From Alkaliphilus transvaalensis ATCC 700919 (lineage in GTDB: Bacteria; Bacillota; Clostridia; Peptostreptococcales; Natronincolaceae), in assembly GCF_000621485.1 (NCBI RefSeq), contig NZ_KK211287.1, positions 1 through 33,923 of the forward strand: a stretch of 33,923 bases of DNA, written 5' to 3'. The notes below the pieces were generated by a model. It searched no databases. It was given only the letters and a program-made list of their open reading frames with translations, and had not been told where the DNA came from. Shown here piece after piece: positions 7,726 through 15,776 of the stretch. The translations under genes and the position numbers were made by a program. The stretch's first letter is position 1; every line of letters begins with the position of its first letter.

Positions 7726-8421
7726 ATGACAAAACAAAGAATTCTTATTGTAGATGATGAAGATTATATGAGAAAATTAATTAAAAAGAGCTTAGTGAAT
7801 GAAAACTATTATATTGAAGAAGCCTCCAATGGATTGGAATCTCTGAAATTAATAAAAAACAATCTATTTGATTTAATTATTTTGGATGTTATGCTAAAAG
7901 ATGAGGATGGTTTTGAGTTAATTAAAGAAATTAAAGCTATAGGATTTAGAGGACCAATTATATTTGTAAGTGGAAGAAGTGAAGATTACGATAAGATTTT
8001 AGGACTAGGTCTTGGTGCAAGTAATTATATAACGAAACCATTTATCCCAGCTATTTTATGCGCCCATGTAAAAGCACAGCTAAGAAGCTATAAAGAATAC
8101 TCATTAGAACAAAGGTCTTTACCAAAATTTATCCTTAATGGGCCATTTAAGTTTGATTTCAAAACCTATAGGTTATATAAAAATGATATACTAATTGATT
8201 TGTCATATAAAGAGAACCTACTAATGAAATTTTTCATGGAAAATCCTGAACAGGTTTTTACTAAAGAACAACTTTATGAGAATATGTGGAGTGACACAAT
8301 AATAGATGATAATTCAATTATGGTTTATATGCATCAGTTAAGAAAAAAAATTGAAGAAAACCCAAAATCTCCAAAACACATAATTACAGTATGGGGAATT
8401 GGGTACAAATTTATGCCTTAA
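7726..8421 (+). CDS. OmpR-family response regulator
   Basis: 231 residues. The receiver domain (about 5-118) has the acidic pair D-D-E near the N-terminus, phospho-acceptor Asp in LIILDVMLKDEDG, and the conserved Lys in ITKPF. The winged-helix effector domain (about 140-230) has YKENLLMKFF, FTKEQLYENMW, and HQLRKKIEENP. The ATG at 7726 is chosen because AAGGAGG is 6-8 bp upstream; the ATG at 7690 lies inside a repeat. It is divergent from the Cache kinase at 5644-7488, its presumed partner, and is predicted to bind the TAAGA direct repeats before the flavin reductase. It lies within the cotJC element. Confidence 0.9.
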   Translation: MTKQRILIVDDEDYMRKLIKKSLVNENYYIEEASNGLESLKLIKNNLFDLIILDVMLKDEDGFELIKEIKAIGFRGPIIFVSGRSEDYDKILGLGLGASNYITKPFIPAILCAHVKAQLRSYKEYSLEQRSLPKFILNGPFKFDFKTYRLYKNDILIDLSYKENLLMKFFMENPEQVFTKEQLYENMWSDTIIDDNSIMVYMHQLRKKIEENPKSPKHIITVWGIGYKFMP

Positions 8422-8505
8422 ATTTTCAACCTTCTTCCATAATAGCTCTAGAGCTTTCGTACTTCCTTGGGGACTGACAATGAAACATTGATGTTTTAAT
8501 GATTC

Positions 8506-8685
8506 TTATTGATATATATTAGTTTCATTTTGTACTATGTAAGCAATTCTCTTTAATATTTTTTCTATATCTTCTTTAGTCTTATTTTTATATGCATCAT
8601 TATATATTTCAACCTGTGTACTTCCAAGTTTGAATTTATCCACTATCATACTTTCAGATTCTTTAACCTCTATTTTTTCCTTCAT
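8506..8685 (-). CDS. 59-residue hypothetical protein, candidate recombination directionality factor
   Basis: A short ORF with a good ribosome binding site (AAAAGGGGTG, 4 nt before ATG). The protein is charged: it starts MKEKIEVKESESMIVDKF, continues with a GSTQVEIYND strand, then a KTKEDIEKILKRIAYIV helix. I do not recognise a named family. It lies 380 bp upstream of the serine recombinase on the opposite strand, within the element. Excision by large serine recombinases needs a small partner, and SprB of SPbeta is of similar size (58 residues), so a directionality-factor role is a reasonable guess. No direct sequence evidence supports it. Confidence 0.6.
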   Translation of the reverse strand: MKEKIEVKESESMIVDKFKLGSTQVEIYNDAYKNKTKEDIEKILKRIAYIVQNETNIYQ

Positions 8686-8765
8686 AAATTCACCCCTTTT
8701 ATACTTAAAATATTCAAAGCTTATTTTGTCCTATTACACAATTCAAAATGGCTTTATATAATTGC

Positions 8766-8845
8766 GGAAATTGCGTAACTAATATTAGTTTTTATTCTTT
8801 CATAAGTGGAATATAAATTCAGCGTTATGGTATTATGCAATTTCC
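8766..8845. repeat. 80-bp palindromic (MITE-like) repeat, copy 1
   Basis: Terminal inverted repeats GGAAATTGCGTAA (8766-8778) and TTATGCAATTTCC (8833-8845) differ at one position. CATAAG and GTTATG form an inner pair. A diverged second copy is at 24099-24177 outside the element and a half copy at 7663-7700. No ORF is present. It lies in the 626-bp gap 8422-9047, otherwise occupied by the 59-codon ORF and the recombinase promoter region. Confidence 0.7.
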
Positions 8846-8963
8846 TCAAGTATTCACATCCATTAAATCGTTTTTTATACAAAAATTTCTTCTAATAATA
8901 TGCTTAATAACTAAAATAAAAAATTATATCCCTTTAATCTCTTTTATACTTTAAATACTACTA

Positions 8964-8993
8964 AAATATTTTTAAGTTTATTTATCATACCTA
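8964..8993 (+). promoter_or_regulatory. possible mother-cell sigma (sigma-E-like) promoter for the recombinase
   Basis: AATATTT followed by a 14-15 bp gap and CATACCTA (8986-8993) resembles the sigma-E pattern (ATA-rich -35, CATACA-type -10). It ends 75 bp upstream of the recombinase ATG. A later CATAATTATA (about 9022-9031) is a weaker sigma-K-like alternative. The A/T-rich context makes chance matches likely. Confidence 0.3.
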
Positions 8994-9068
8994 AATCTAA
9001 TTGTTGTTAAATCCCGAACTACCACATAATTATAAATAAGATGATAAATGGTTGAAGAGGGTGTAAAT

Positions 9069-10655
9069 ATGGATGTAGCAATCTATCTTCGTAAATCAAG
9101 GAATGATATTGAAGCTGAGCTAAAAGGTGAAGAAGAAACGCTTAAACGACACGAAAAAGTACTTTTAGAGCTAGCTAACAAACTTAATTTAAATATATTG
9201 CATATCTATAAGGAAATAGTTTCTGGAGAATCTATAGCTTCTAGACCAGTTATGCAGGAACTCATTTCTGATGTAGAAAAAGGATTATTTGATGGTGTGC
9301 TTGTTATTGAAATAGAACGACTTGCCCGTGGAGATACCATGGATCAAGGTATCGTAGCTCAAACCTTTAAGTACTCCAATACTAAAATTATAACGCCAAT
9401 AAAAACCTACGATCCTCAGAATGAATTTGATGAAGAATACTTTGAGTTCGGATTATTTATGTCTAGAAGAGAATATAAGACAATTAATAGACGGTTACAA
9501 TCTGGTAGGCTGGCATCGGTAAAGGAAGGCAAATATGTAGGCAATATACCCCCATATGGTTATGTAAGAAAAAGCCTGGAAGGTGAAAAAGGTTATACAT
9601 TAGAACCCCATACAGAACAGGCTGACATAGTTAAATTTATTTACAAGCTCTATACGGTTGGCGAACTGCAGGAGGATAACACTTTAAAAACATTAGGAGC
9701 TTCTTTAATTGCTAAGAAGTTAAATGATTTAAATATCCCTACTGTTAAGGGTGGGGTTTGGACTCCACCTACAATTCGAGGTATTTTAAGCAATCCAGTG
9801 TACATAGGAAAGATACGATGGAATTCTAGAGCCCAAGTTAAAAAATTAGTGGATGGTAAAATGATTAAAGAAAGACCTAGAGCAAATGATAATGATATAT
9901 TATTGGTAGATGGACTACACCCAGCTATTATAGATGAAGAATCATTTAAACTAGCTAGAAAGATTTCCAAAAAAAATACCATCCCTAGATTAACTGGTAA
10001 TAAATCACTTAAAAACCCATTTTCTGGTATAGTTGCGTGTGGATTTTGTGGAAGAAAAATGATAAGAAGGCCTTACAAAAACAATTATCCAGATATACTA
10101 ATGTGTAGTATTCCCTCTTGCCCTAATGTCAGCTCTGCACTCCATTTAGTAGAAGAAAAAATATTGCAAGCTCTACAAACTTGGCTAAACAAATATTATC
10201 TAGAATTTAATCTTAATGAATCCAACAATAAACCTACAGATATGCAAACTGACCTATTAAGAAAATCTATAGTAAAGCTTACCATACAAATAGAAAGGAT
10301 ACAAAATCAAATAAGCAACCTACATGATTTATTAGAACTAGGTGTATATAATATAGAAGTTTTTGCAGATAGGTCTAAAGTACTTAATAAAAGGCTCAAA
10401 ATATTAGAAAATGATAAAAAGTATATACAAGAAAAAATGACTAGAAACGAAAATAAAAATAAAACTACTGGCCCTCTAGTCCCAAAAGTGCAAAAAATAT
10501 TAGAAGCCTATCATTACACAAAAGATCCTGCAATAAAAAATAAATTACTTAATGAAGTTTTAGATAAGGTTGTATATATTAAAACGATAAGTGGAAGATG
10601 GCATACTAAACCTGATGATTTTAACCTTAAACTCTATCCTAAATTACCTAAATAG
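9069..10655 (+). CDS. large serine recombinase of the cotJC element
   Basis: 528 residues. The N-terminal resolvase catalytic domain (about 2-145) starts DVAIYLRKS with nucleophile Ser10; ERLARGD carries conserved Arg residues. A recombinase domain (about 165-275) includes GNIPPYGY. A zinc ribbon near 323-350 has CGFCG and a second Cys pair, followed by a coiled coil at about 380-450. This is the domain order of SpoIVCA and phage integrases such as SprA. ATG 9069 has AGAGGGTG 5 nt upstream; ATG 9048 is less likely. It stops 27 bp before the right core, the usual place for an element's own integrase gene. Predicted to join cotJC during sporulation. Confidence 0.93.
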   Translation: MDVAIYLRKSRNDIEAELKGEEETLKRHEKVLLELANKLNLNILHIYKEIVSGESIASRPVMQELISDVEKGLFDGVLVIEIERLARGDTMDQGIVAQTFKYSNTKIITPIKTYDPQNEFDEEYFEFGLFMSRREYKTINRRLQSGRLASVKEGKYVGNIPPYGYVRKSLEGEKGYTLEPHTEQADIVKFIYKLYTVGELQEDNTLKTLGASLIAKKLNDLNIPTVKGGVWTPPTIRGILSNPVYIGKIRWNSRAQVKKLVDGKMIKERPRANDNDILLVDGLHPAIIDEESFKLARKISKKNTIPRLTGNKSLKNPFSGIVACGFCGRKMIRRPYKNNYPDILMCSIPSCPNVSSALHLVEEKILQALQTWLNKYYLEFNLNESNNKPTDMQTDLLRKSIVKLTIQIERIQNQISNLHDLLELGVYNIEVFADRSKVLNKRLKILENDKKYIQEKMTRNENKNKTTGPLVPKVQKILEAYHYTKDPAIKNKLLNEVLDKVVYIKTISGRWHTKPDDFNLKLYPKLPK

Positions 10656-10681
10656 GTATCACTTACATTATAGTGGTACCT
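10654..10681. other. element-side attachment arm with inverted repeat
   Basis: GGTATCACT (10654-10662) and AGTGGTACC (10672-10680) form a 9-bp inverted repeat with one mismatch, directly against the 13-bp core and just after the recombinase stop. ACTTA (10661-10665) lies 17-21 bp from the core and mirrors TAAGT at 3488-3492, so joined element ends would give a symmetric attP. It could also help end the recombinase transcript. Confidence 0.6.
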
Positions 10682-10877
10682 ATTCTTCTGTTCCTATGTC
10701 AGTTAATAGCGCCTTTGCTTCGTTAGTAGGTATGGTATAACGTTGATTTAAATATCTTAGGGCTGCTGATAGTTCTCCGTCTGGGCCTCCATATTGTGTT
10801 AGAAGATACTTAGCCATTCTTAGGTCTGGTTGATAAATTTTAACTGGGTACTGTAATTTTTTTTCATAGATCCACAT
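10680..10877 (-). CDS. cotJC: 5' part of interrupted cotJC
   Basis: The first 65 residues of CotJC, starting MWIYEKKLQYPVKI with a strong ribosome binding site (GAGGAGGGAA). The first metal-ligand helix (GGPDGELSAALRYL, Glu35) and the start of the second (IGTEE) are present. It then runs into element sequence and meets TAG at once (10680-10682). The normal continuation L-A-H-V-E is found at 3082-3459. The break separates Glu65 from His68 of the E-x-x-H manganese-binding motif, so this fragment cannot be an active catalase. It is the third gene of the cotJ operon and is transcribed toward the element. Confidence 0.92.
   Translation of the reverse strand: MWIYEKKLQYPVKIYQPDLRMAKYLLTQYGGPDGELSAALRYLNQRYTIPTNEAKALLTDIGTEE
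10682..10694 (+). other. attR core of cotJC element (13-bp direct repeat)
   Basis: ATTCTTCTGTTCC, identical to 3459-3471. The base before it on the plus strand belongs to the element and creates the TAG stop of the split cotJC. The bases after it continue the cotJC coding sequence. Confidence 0.85.
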
Positions 10878-10899
10878 TAATAATTTCCCTCCTCAATTA

Positions 10900-11157
10900 T
10901 TAGTAAACTTGTTCCCAAGGCCATGGCCCCTCTAACCATCTCCAAGGATATTGACTAGGAGAAAAACCAAAGTTAAATAATGGACCATATTGCATTTCAT
11001 ATTGATGTTTTAACATTGCTAACTGTTTAGCATATTGATTGTACTCCATTAATGCTCTCTGGTCATCCATATGGGTATCTAGATATAAGTTTAATTCTAA
11101 CGCAGCAAATTCAACTTCTTGTATCTGTCTTAATAGTGCCATTCTTTGGTCGTGCAT
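10900..11157 (-). CDS. cotJB: spore coat protein CotJB
   Basis: 85 residues. The N-terminal helix MALLRQIQEVEFAALELNLY and YNQYAKQLAMLKHQYEMQYGPL are characteristic of CotJB, followed by an aromatic tail with several Trp and Pro residues. CotJB is part of the CotJ complex deposited in the inner spore coat with CotJA and CotJC. It directly follows cotJA (the cotJA stop abuts the cotJB ATG) with AAGGAGGG as ribosome binding site, and precedes the 5' part of cotJC by 22 bp. No enzymatic activity is known for the family. Confidence 0.93.
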   Translation of the reverse strand: MHDQRMALLRQIQEVEFAALELNLYLDTHMDDQRALMEYNQYAKQLAMLKHQYEMQYGPLFNFGFSPSQYPWRWLEGPWPWEQVY

Positions 11158-11379
11158 TTAATTTCCCTCCTTCTTTAATTTTTCTTCTGGAATATAGGGT
11201 TGATATAATTCTGGGAAGAGTGTTCCTTTCATTAAAGCTTCTGGTAAGGGATAGGCCTGCATGTAACATTGATATGGCACATATGCGCTGGCTAATTTAA
11301 CACAGGCAGGCATAAAGGGAATTGGGTAAATTCCATGTCGCATCATTGGCATATAATGTCTAGGGTCTTGTTGGTACAT
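11158..11379 (-). CDS. cotJA: spore coat associated protein CotJA
   Basis: 73 residues, first gene of the cotJ operon. The family signature is clear: ACVKLASAYVPYQCY, then PLPEALMKGTLFPELYQPY. CotJA is needed in Bacillus for CotJC to assemble in the coat. Ribosome binding site AAAAGGAGG. The 5' region (11380-11563) contains an AAATATT-type -35-like motif but only a poor -10, so a sigma-E promoter, expected from the Bacillus operon, is not clearly visible. Confidence 0.93.
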   Translation of the reverse strand: MYQQDPRHYMPMMRHGIYPIPFMPACVKLASAYVPYQCYMQAYPLPEALMKGTLFPELYQPYIPEEKLKKEGN

Positions 11380-11563
11380 TGTTTATCCTCCTTTTACATC
11401 TTTCTCAACCACTCATTTGGCTGTAATAACATACTATTCCAAAGGGAATATTTTGGTGTTTAGTAAATTTAGCTATTTCTCTAATGGGGTTATCTATTTT
11501 TTCCTTTTATAAGTTTAACTATTTCCTACTGAAGCATGTATATTTTGGTGGCTGTAGACAACA

Positions 11564-11608
11564 AAAGAAACAGTTAATTAGTGGAAAACACTAATCAACT
11601 GTTTCTTT
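11564..11608 (-). terminator. terminator after pepT
   Basis: Long hairpin: AAAGAAACAGTT (11564-11575) pairs with AACTGTTTCTTT (11597-11608), and the inner ATTAGTG pairs with CACTAAT. It lies between the pepT stop and the cotJ promoter region and can work in both directions. Confidence 0.8.
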
Positions 11609-11681
11609 ATACTTAACCTAATATTCTTTATCTAAATATTTTTTACTATATTTTTTTATGTTAATTTTTTACTAAATATAA

Positions 11682-12905
11682 TTATCTTGTATAGATCTCA
11701 ATAGTTTTTAGAATAACCTCTACAGCTTTTTTCATTGAATTAACGGGTATGTATTCATATCTACCATGGAAGTTATGACCACCTGTGAAAATGTTAGGAC
11801 AAGGAAGCTTCATATAAGAAAGTCTTGCTCCGTCGGTTCCCCCTCGTACGGGTGAAATAATGGGTGTAACACCAACCTCTATCATGGCTTCTTTAGCTTT
11901 TTCAACAATCTCAATAACTGGCTCAATTTTTTCCTTCATGTTGTAATATGAATCTTTTATGTCCAACTGTACAGTTCCTTCACCATACTTAAAATTTAAC
12001 AGATTGATGATTTCTACCATCATTTGCTTTCTTTTTTCAAAGGTTACTCTGCAATGATCCCGTATAATATACTGAAGGGATGTTTCTTCAACATCACCCT
12101 TTATACTAACCAAGTGGAAAAAACCTTCATAACCTGTTGTGGATTCTGGTCTTTCTTGAGGAGGTAGCATACTATTTAGCTCCATAGCAATAATCATTGA
12201 ATTAATCATCTTATTTTTTGCATAGCCAGGATGAACATTTCTACCCTTAACTTTGATCTTTACACCTGCAGCATTAAAGTTCTCATATTCTAATTCTCCA
12301 ATTCTACCCCCGTCGATGGTATAAGCAAAATCTGCTCCAAATTGTTCTACATTAAATAAATCTGCACCTCTACCAATTTCTTCGTCTGGTGTAAAACCTA
12401 TCTTAATTGTCCCATGTTTGATTTCTGGATTATTAACTAGATACTCAATTGCTGTCACAATTTCTGCAATACCAGCCTTATTATCTGCTCCTAGTAAAGT
12501 TGTTCCATCAGTAGTAATTAAAGTATCACCTACATAGTTTTTTAGCTCTGGTGAGTCCTTTGGAGATAAGATTATATTTTCTTCTTGATTCAAGATAATC
12601 TCTCCACCATCATAATTCTCAATAAGTTTTGGTTGAACATTTTCGCCAGACATGTCTGGACTAGTATCCATATGGGCAATGAATCCAATTGTTGGAACAT
12701 CTTTATCTAAGTTTGACGGTAATGTTGCCATTAAATATCCATTTTCATCCATATTAGCATCAGTTAAACCTAGTTCTTTCAATTCTTGAACTAGATATTC
12801 ACCAAGTAGCTTTTGTTTGCTAGTACTAGGACAAGTATTTGATTCTGGGTCAGATTTAGTGTCAAATTTAACATATTCTAAGAAACGTTTTACTACCTTT
12901 TCCAT
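11682..12905 (-). CDS. pepT: peptidase T (tripeptide aminopeptidase)
   Basis: 407 residues, full length for PepT, a cytoplasmic dinuclear-zinc M20B peptidase that removes the N-terminal residue of tripeptides. Visible metal and catalytic residues: H78 and D80 in AHMDTSPD, bridging D141 in GADNKAG, catalytic E175 and E176 in PDEEIG, D198 in TIDGG, and a final His in GGHNFHG. An internal dimerisation (lid) domain starts near residue 210. ATG 12905 has AAAGGAGGG upstream. It lies 30 bp after ppiB, so the two are probably co-transcribed. Confidence 0.95.
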   Translation of the reverse strand: MEKVVKRFLEYVKFDTKSDPESNTCPSTSKQKLLGEYLVQELKELGLTDANMDENGYLMATLPSNLDKDVPTIGFIAHMDTSPDMSGENVQPKLIENYDGGEIILNQEENIILSPKDSPELKNYVGDTLITTDGTTLLGADNKAGIAEIVTAIEYLVNNPEIKHGTIKIGFTPDEEIGRGADLFNVEQFGADFAYTIDGGRIGELEYENFNAAGVKIKVKGRNVHPGYAKNKMINSMIIAMELNSMLPPQERPESTTGYEGFFHLVSIKGDVEETSLQYIIRDHCRVTFEKRKQMMVEIINLLNFKYGEGTVQLDIKDSYYNMKEKIEPVIEIVEKAKEAMIEVGVTPIISPVRGGTDGARLSYMKLPCPNIFTGGHNFHGRYEYIPVNSMKKAVEVILKTIEIYTR

Positions 12906-12935
12906 CCTTTGTCCCTCCTTTATACATCACAAAGG

Positions 12936-13460
12936 CTACATTTTTTCTGGTTCTGGATATTCTACACCAAAGGTTTCTACTGTCACTTCCTTCAACTTCT
13001 GCTCTTCATAAGGTCTATCTTGATGATTACGATCAACAGCTACAATTCTATCTGCTTCTTCTACCCCTTCAATTACTTTTCCAAAAGCAGCATAGGCACC
13101 ATCTAAGTGTGGAGAATCAGCCACCATAACAAAGAACTGAGAACCAGCTGAATTTGGATCTTGGGCCCTAGCCATAGAAAGAACTCCTTTAGTATGCTTT
13201 AAATCATTTTTAAACCCATTTTGTGTAAATTCTCCCTTTATTGAGTACCCTGGTCCACCAATTCCTAGTCCTTGAGGGTCTCCACCTTGAATCATGAAAT
13301 GAGGTATTACTCTATGGAAGATCACTCCATTGTAGAATCCTTTCTTAACAAGAGAAATAAAATTATTAACTGTATTTGGTGCAATCTCTGGATATAGTTC
13401 TGCCTTCATTTGGTTTCCATTTTCCATTGTAAAGGTTACTATTGGGTTTTGCTTAGTCAT
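12936..13460 (-). CDS. cyclophilin-type peptidyl-prolyl cis-trans isomerase
   Basis: 174 residues covering a single cyclophilin domain. Active-site and core motifs are present: FHRVIPHFMIQGGDP with catalytic Arg, GVLSMARAQDPNSAGSQFF and HLDGAYAAFGKV. No signal peptide, so cytoplasmic. The ATG at 13460 is favoured because AGAAAGG is correctly spaced for it; another in-frame ATG at 13469 overlaps that ribosome binding site. Probably in an operon with pepT. Confidence 0.94.
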   Translation of the reverse strand: MTKQNPIVTFTMENGNQMKAELYPEIAPNTVNNFISLVKKGFYNGVIFHRVIPHFMIQGGDPQGLGIGGPGYSIKGEFTQNGFKNDLKHTKGVLSMARAQDPNSAGSQFFVMVADSPHLDGAYAAFGKVIEGVEEADRIVAVDRNHQDRPYEEQKLKEVTVETFGVEYPEPEKM

Positions 13461-13596
13461 ATTAATCATCCTTTCTTATCTTAATTGCTTACCTTACCAT
13501 ATTACTATAGGTTTCATAAGATTTCCATATTTTTTCCCTACATCAATAATAAGTCACCAAAATTTTGTAGTTCAATTTATTAAATACTACAAAAAA

Positions 13597-13633
13597 CACT
13601 TTATTCATTTGTGCATTTCCTATGAATAAAGTG
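13597..13633 (-). terminator. terminator after sensor kinase
   Basis: A 12-bp perfect stem, CACTTTATTCAT (13597-13608) with ATGAATAAAGTG (13622-13633), followed on the minus strand by a T run. It ends the kinase-regulator transcript before ppiB. Confidence 0.85.
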
Positions 13634-13658
13634 CCCAAGATTAGGTTTTTTAATGTAA

Positions 13659-15053
13659 TCAATTCAAAATTTTCGGTAATATAATCTTACATTCTGTACC
13701 GATTCCCTCTTGACTACTTATATTAATATCACCTTTTTGTGCTTTAATAAGACTAGCTACAATAGTAAGACCAATTCCCGTTCCACCTGTTTTTCTATTT
13801 CTTGATTCATCACTTCTATAAAAACGTTCAAAAATGTTTGGTAAATCTTTTGTTGGAATCCCTACCCCGGTATCCTTTATTTTAATATAGACCTTATCTT
13901 CATCATCTTCCAAAGATAATTCTACAGCATCCCCTCGATTAGTAAACTTATACGCATTGGATAAAAGATTAATAAGGATCTGACGAGTTTTATCTCTGTC
14001 TCCCTCAAGGGTGATTTCCTTTAAATTCATATTAACTCCTACAGCCTTTCTTTCAAAATTATATCTAAAACTCTCAACCACCTCTTTAATTAATTGAGTT
14101 AAACTATATTGTGTAATCTCCAGTTCATTCTTATGATTTTCTATATCTGTCAAATGTTGTAGCTGTTCTACCAATTTTATCAAGTATATTACTTCATTTT
14201 TACATATATTTAGCTTATCTTCTGTCGGCTGCCAAATACCATCATTAATAGCTTCTATATGGCTTTGTAATATCGTTAAAGGAGTTCTTAGTTCATGGGC
14301 TATATCTGAAGTTAACCTTTTCCGTAACTCTTTTTGTTCTGATAGTGACTTAGATAAATGATTTATAGATTGAGAAAGCTCAAAAAGTTCTTTAGTATTA
14401 TCGGTTGCTTCTATTTGAACACCTAAATTGCCTGCTCTTATGGAATTAGCTACTGTCGTTATATCCTTAATTGGCCTAATAAAGAACTTTGAAGCATAGA
14501 TTCCTAATAGTAGCGAAACAACCATCGAGATAAGTGCAGCAAAAAATATAGAGGAATTTACCCCTCTTGAAAAAAGAATCTCCTTTTCTGTTACTAAGTA
14601 AGGCATATAACTACCAACTTCTACTGTTCCCACCCTTTGCCCTTCAATAACTATTTCATATTCATCAGTAGAATAGCTGGTATGTCTTTTGCTCCTTCCC
14701 ATATGATTGTCCATATTTCTCATCATATGATAGTGCATATTTTCTATTTCCTCATCAGCTGAACTACTGAAAATAATTTCATTTTTTTCATCTCTAATAT
14801 TGATGTCATAACTGTGAAGATCATGGGAATAACGAATTGCATCAAAAATGGCATCATTCCATTCACCATATACCCCATAATATTGATGTAATAATTGTAG
14901 AACCCCCTCAATACGGTCAGATTCTCCATGCTCCATGTAATCATCAAATCTCTGAAATATAGTTATATTAATTATTAAACTGACTAAAATGATGGCTACA
15001 AATGTCCCACCTAATATTAGTAGGGTTAATTTAGTTTGCAATGCTTTTAGCAT
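13659..15053 (-). CDS. HAMP-domain sensor histidine kinase, possible copper sensor
   Basis: 464 residues. TM1 about 8-30, extracytoplasmic loop about 31-160, TM2 about 162-185, HAMP, HisKA with SDIAHELRTPL, and HATPase with NLLSNAYKF, DTGVGI and GTGIGLTIVASLI. The outer loop contains a Met/His-rich stretch, MHYHMMRNMDNHM, which could bind Cu(I) or Ag(I). Its start is 2 bp after the regulator stop, so they are translationally coupled. The neighbouring secreted Met-rich protein points to the same signal. Metal identity is inference; no efflux ATPase or CusA-type pump is in the window. Confidence 0.9.
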   Translation of the reverse strand: MLKALQTKLTLLILGGTFVAIILVSLIINITIFQRFDDYMEHGESDRIEGVLQLLHQYYGVYGEWNDAIFDAIRYSHDLHSYDINIRDEKNEIIFSSSADEEIENMHYHMMRNMDNHMGRSKRHTSYSTDEYEIVIEGQRVGTVEVGSYMPYLVTEKEILFSRGVNSSIFFAALISMVVSLLLGIYASKFFIRPIKDITTVANSIRAGNLGVQIEATDNTKELFELSQSINHLSKSLSEQKELRKRLTSDIAHELRTPLTILQSHIEAINDGIWQPTEDKLNICKNEVIYLIKLVEQLQHLTDIENHKNELEITQYSLTQLIKEVVESFRYNFERKAVGVNMNLKEITLEGDRDKTRQILINLLSNAYKFTNRGDAVELSLEDDEDKVYIKIKDTGVGIPTKDLPNIFERFYRSDESRNRKTGGTGIGLTIVASLIKAQKGDINISSQEGIGTECKIILPKILN

Positions 15054-15055
15054 AA

Positions 15056-15742
15056 CTATTCCTCCGTAAATTTATATCCTGCCCCGTACACTGTTATGAT
15101 GTATTTATGGTTCGTATCTTCAACCTTTTGTCTTATATTTTTTATATGGGTATCTATGGTTCTATCGTAACCTTCATAGTCGTGTCCTAATATCTTAGTT
15201 ATAAGTTCTTCTCTAGAATATACCCTGCCTATGTTTTGGGCAAGAAGTAATAAGATCTTAAATTCAGTAGCAGTTAAGTCTACTAATTTATCATCTTTTT
15301 TAACCTCCATTTTATTGGGACTAATTAAAAGATCTCCACCCTTAATCACGATCAATTCTTGGTTGTTGTCAGAAGATGTTCGACGAAAAATTGCCCTTAC
15401 CCTTGCCATCAATTCCTTTGGACTAAATGGTTTAGTCAAATAATCATCTGCCCCTATATCAAGACCATTAATTCTCTGAGCTTCTGCTACCTTTGCAGTC
15501 AACATAAGGATTGGGACATTAGATGTTTGTCGGATTTCTTTACAAATTTCCTCACCACTGAGGTCCGGTAGCATTAGATCTAATATCATAAAATCTATTT
15601 TGTTCTTGTAAAAACTTTGTATAGCCTCTTTTCCATTATATGCGACATATACTCTAAAACCCTCCCGCTCTAGATAGGCCTTGATTACAGCAACAATGCT
15701 TTCTTCATCATCTATGACCAATACATTTTTAATCGACTCCAT
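15056..15742 (-). CDS. OmpR-family response regulator
   Basis: 228 residues. The receiver domain has the D-D-E-E acidic cluster, phospho-acceptor in FMILDLMLPDLSG, and YLTKPFSPKEL. The winged-helix domain has LTATEFKILLLLAQ, YSREELITKILG and RTIDTHIKNIRQK. Ribosome binding site GGAAGGA. It pairs with the kinase at 13659 and follows the Met-rich secreted protein across a hairpin. The three CTTCA direct-repeat promoters at 16278-16310, 16498-16530 and 16664-16696 have the geometry expected for its binding, implying autoactivation. Confidence 0.92.
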   Translation of the reverse strand: MESIKNVLVIDDEESIVAVIKAYLEREGFRVYVAYNGKEAIQSFYKNKIDFMILDLMLPDLSGEEICKEIRQTSNVPILMLTAKVAEAQRINGLDIGADDYLTKPFSPKELMARVRAIFRRTSSDNNQELIVIKGGDLLISPNKMEVKKDDKLVDLTATEFKILLLLAQNIGRVYSREELITKILGHDYEGYDRTIDTHIKNIRQKVEDTNHKYIITVYGAGYKFTEE

Positions 15743-15776
15743 TTAATCATTCCTTCCCACCCATTCTACAATATAT

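Larger units (their letters stand above)
3459..10681. mobile_element. skin-like intervening element in cotJC (about 7.22 kb)
   Basis: DNA between the two copies of the 13-bp core splits cotJC. It contains, from left to right, a terminator, a lipoprotein flavin reductase, a sensor kinase, a response regulator, a 59-codon ORF, a palindromic repeat and a large serine recombinase that stops 27 bp before the right core. Excision between cores leaves one core copy and restores the cotJC frame. Serine-recombinase elements that interrupt sporulation genes (sigK skin; SPbeta in spsM) are excised only in the mother cell, so the spore genome keeps the element. There are no phage head, tail or lysis genes. 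Developmental excision is inference from layout. Confidence 0.88.

Noticed and set aside
8445-8456. Palindrome AGCTCTAGAGCT after the response regulator
   Set aside because: Too short, with no T run; not convincing as terminator or operator.
3459-10681. Element as a prophage
   Set aside because: No capsid, tail, portal, terminase, holin or phage repressor genes; only a recombinase and metabolic or regulatory cargo.
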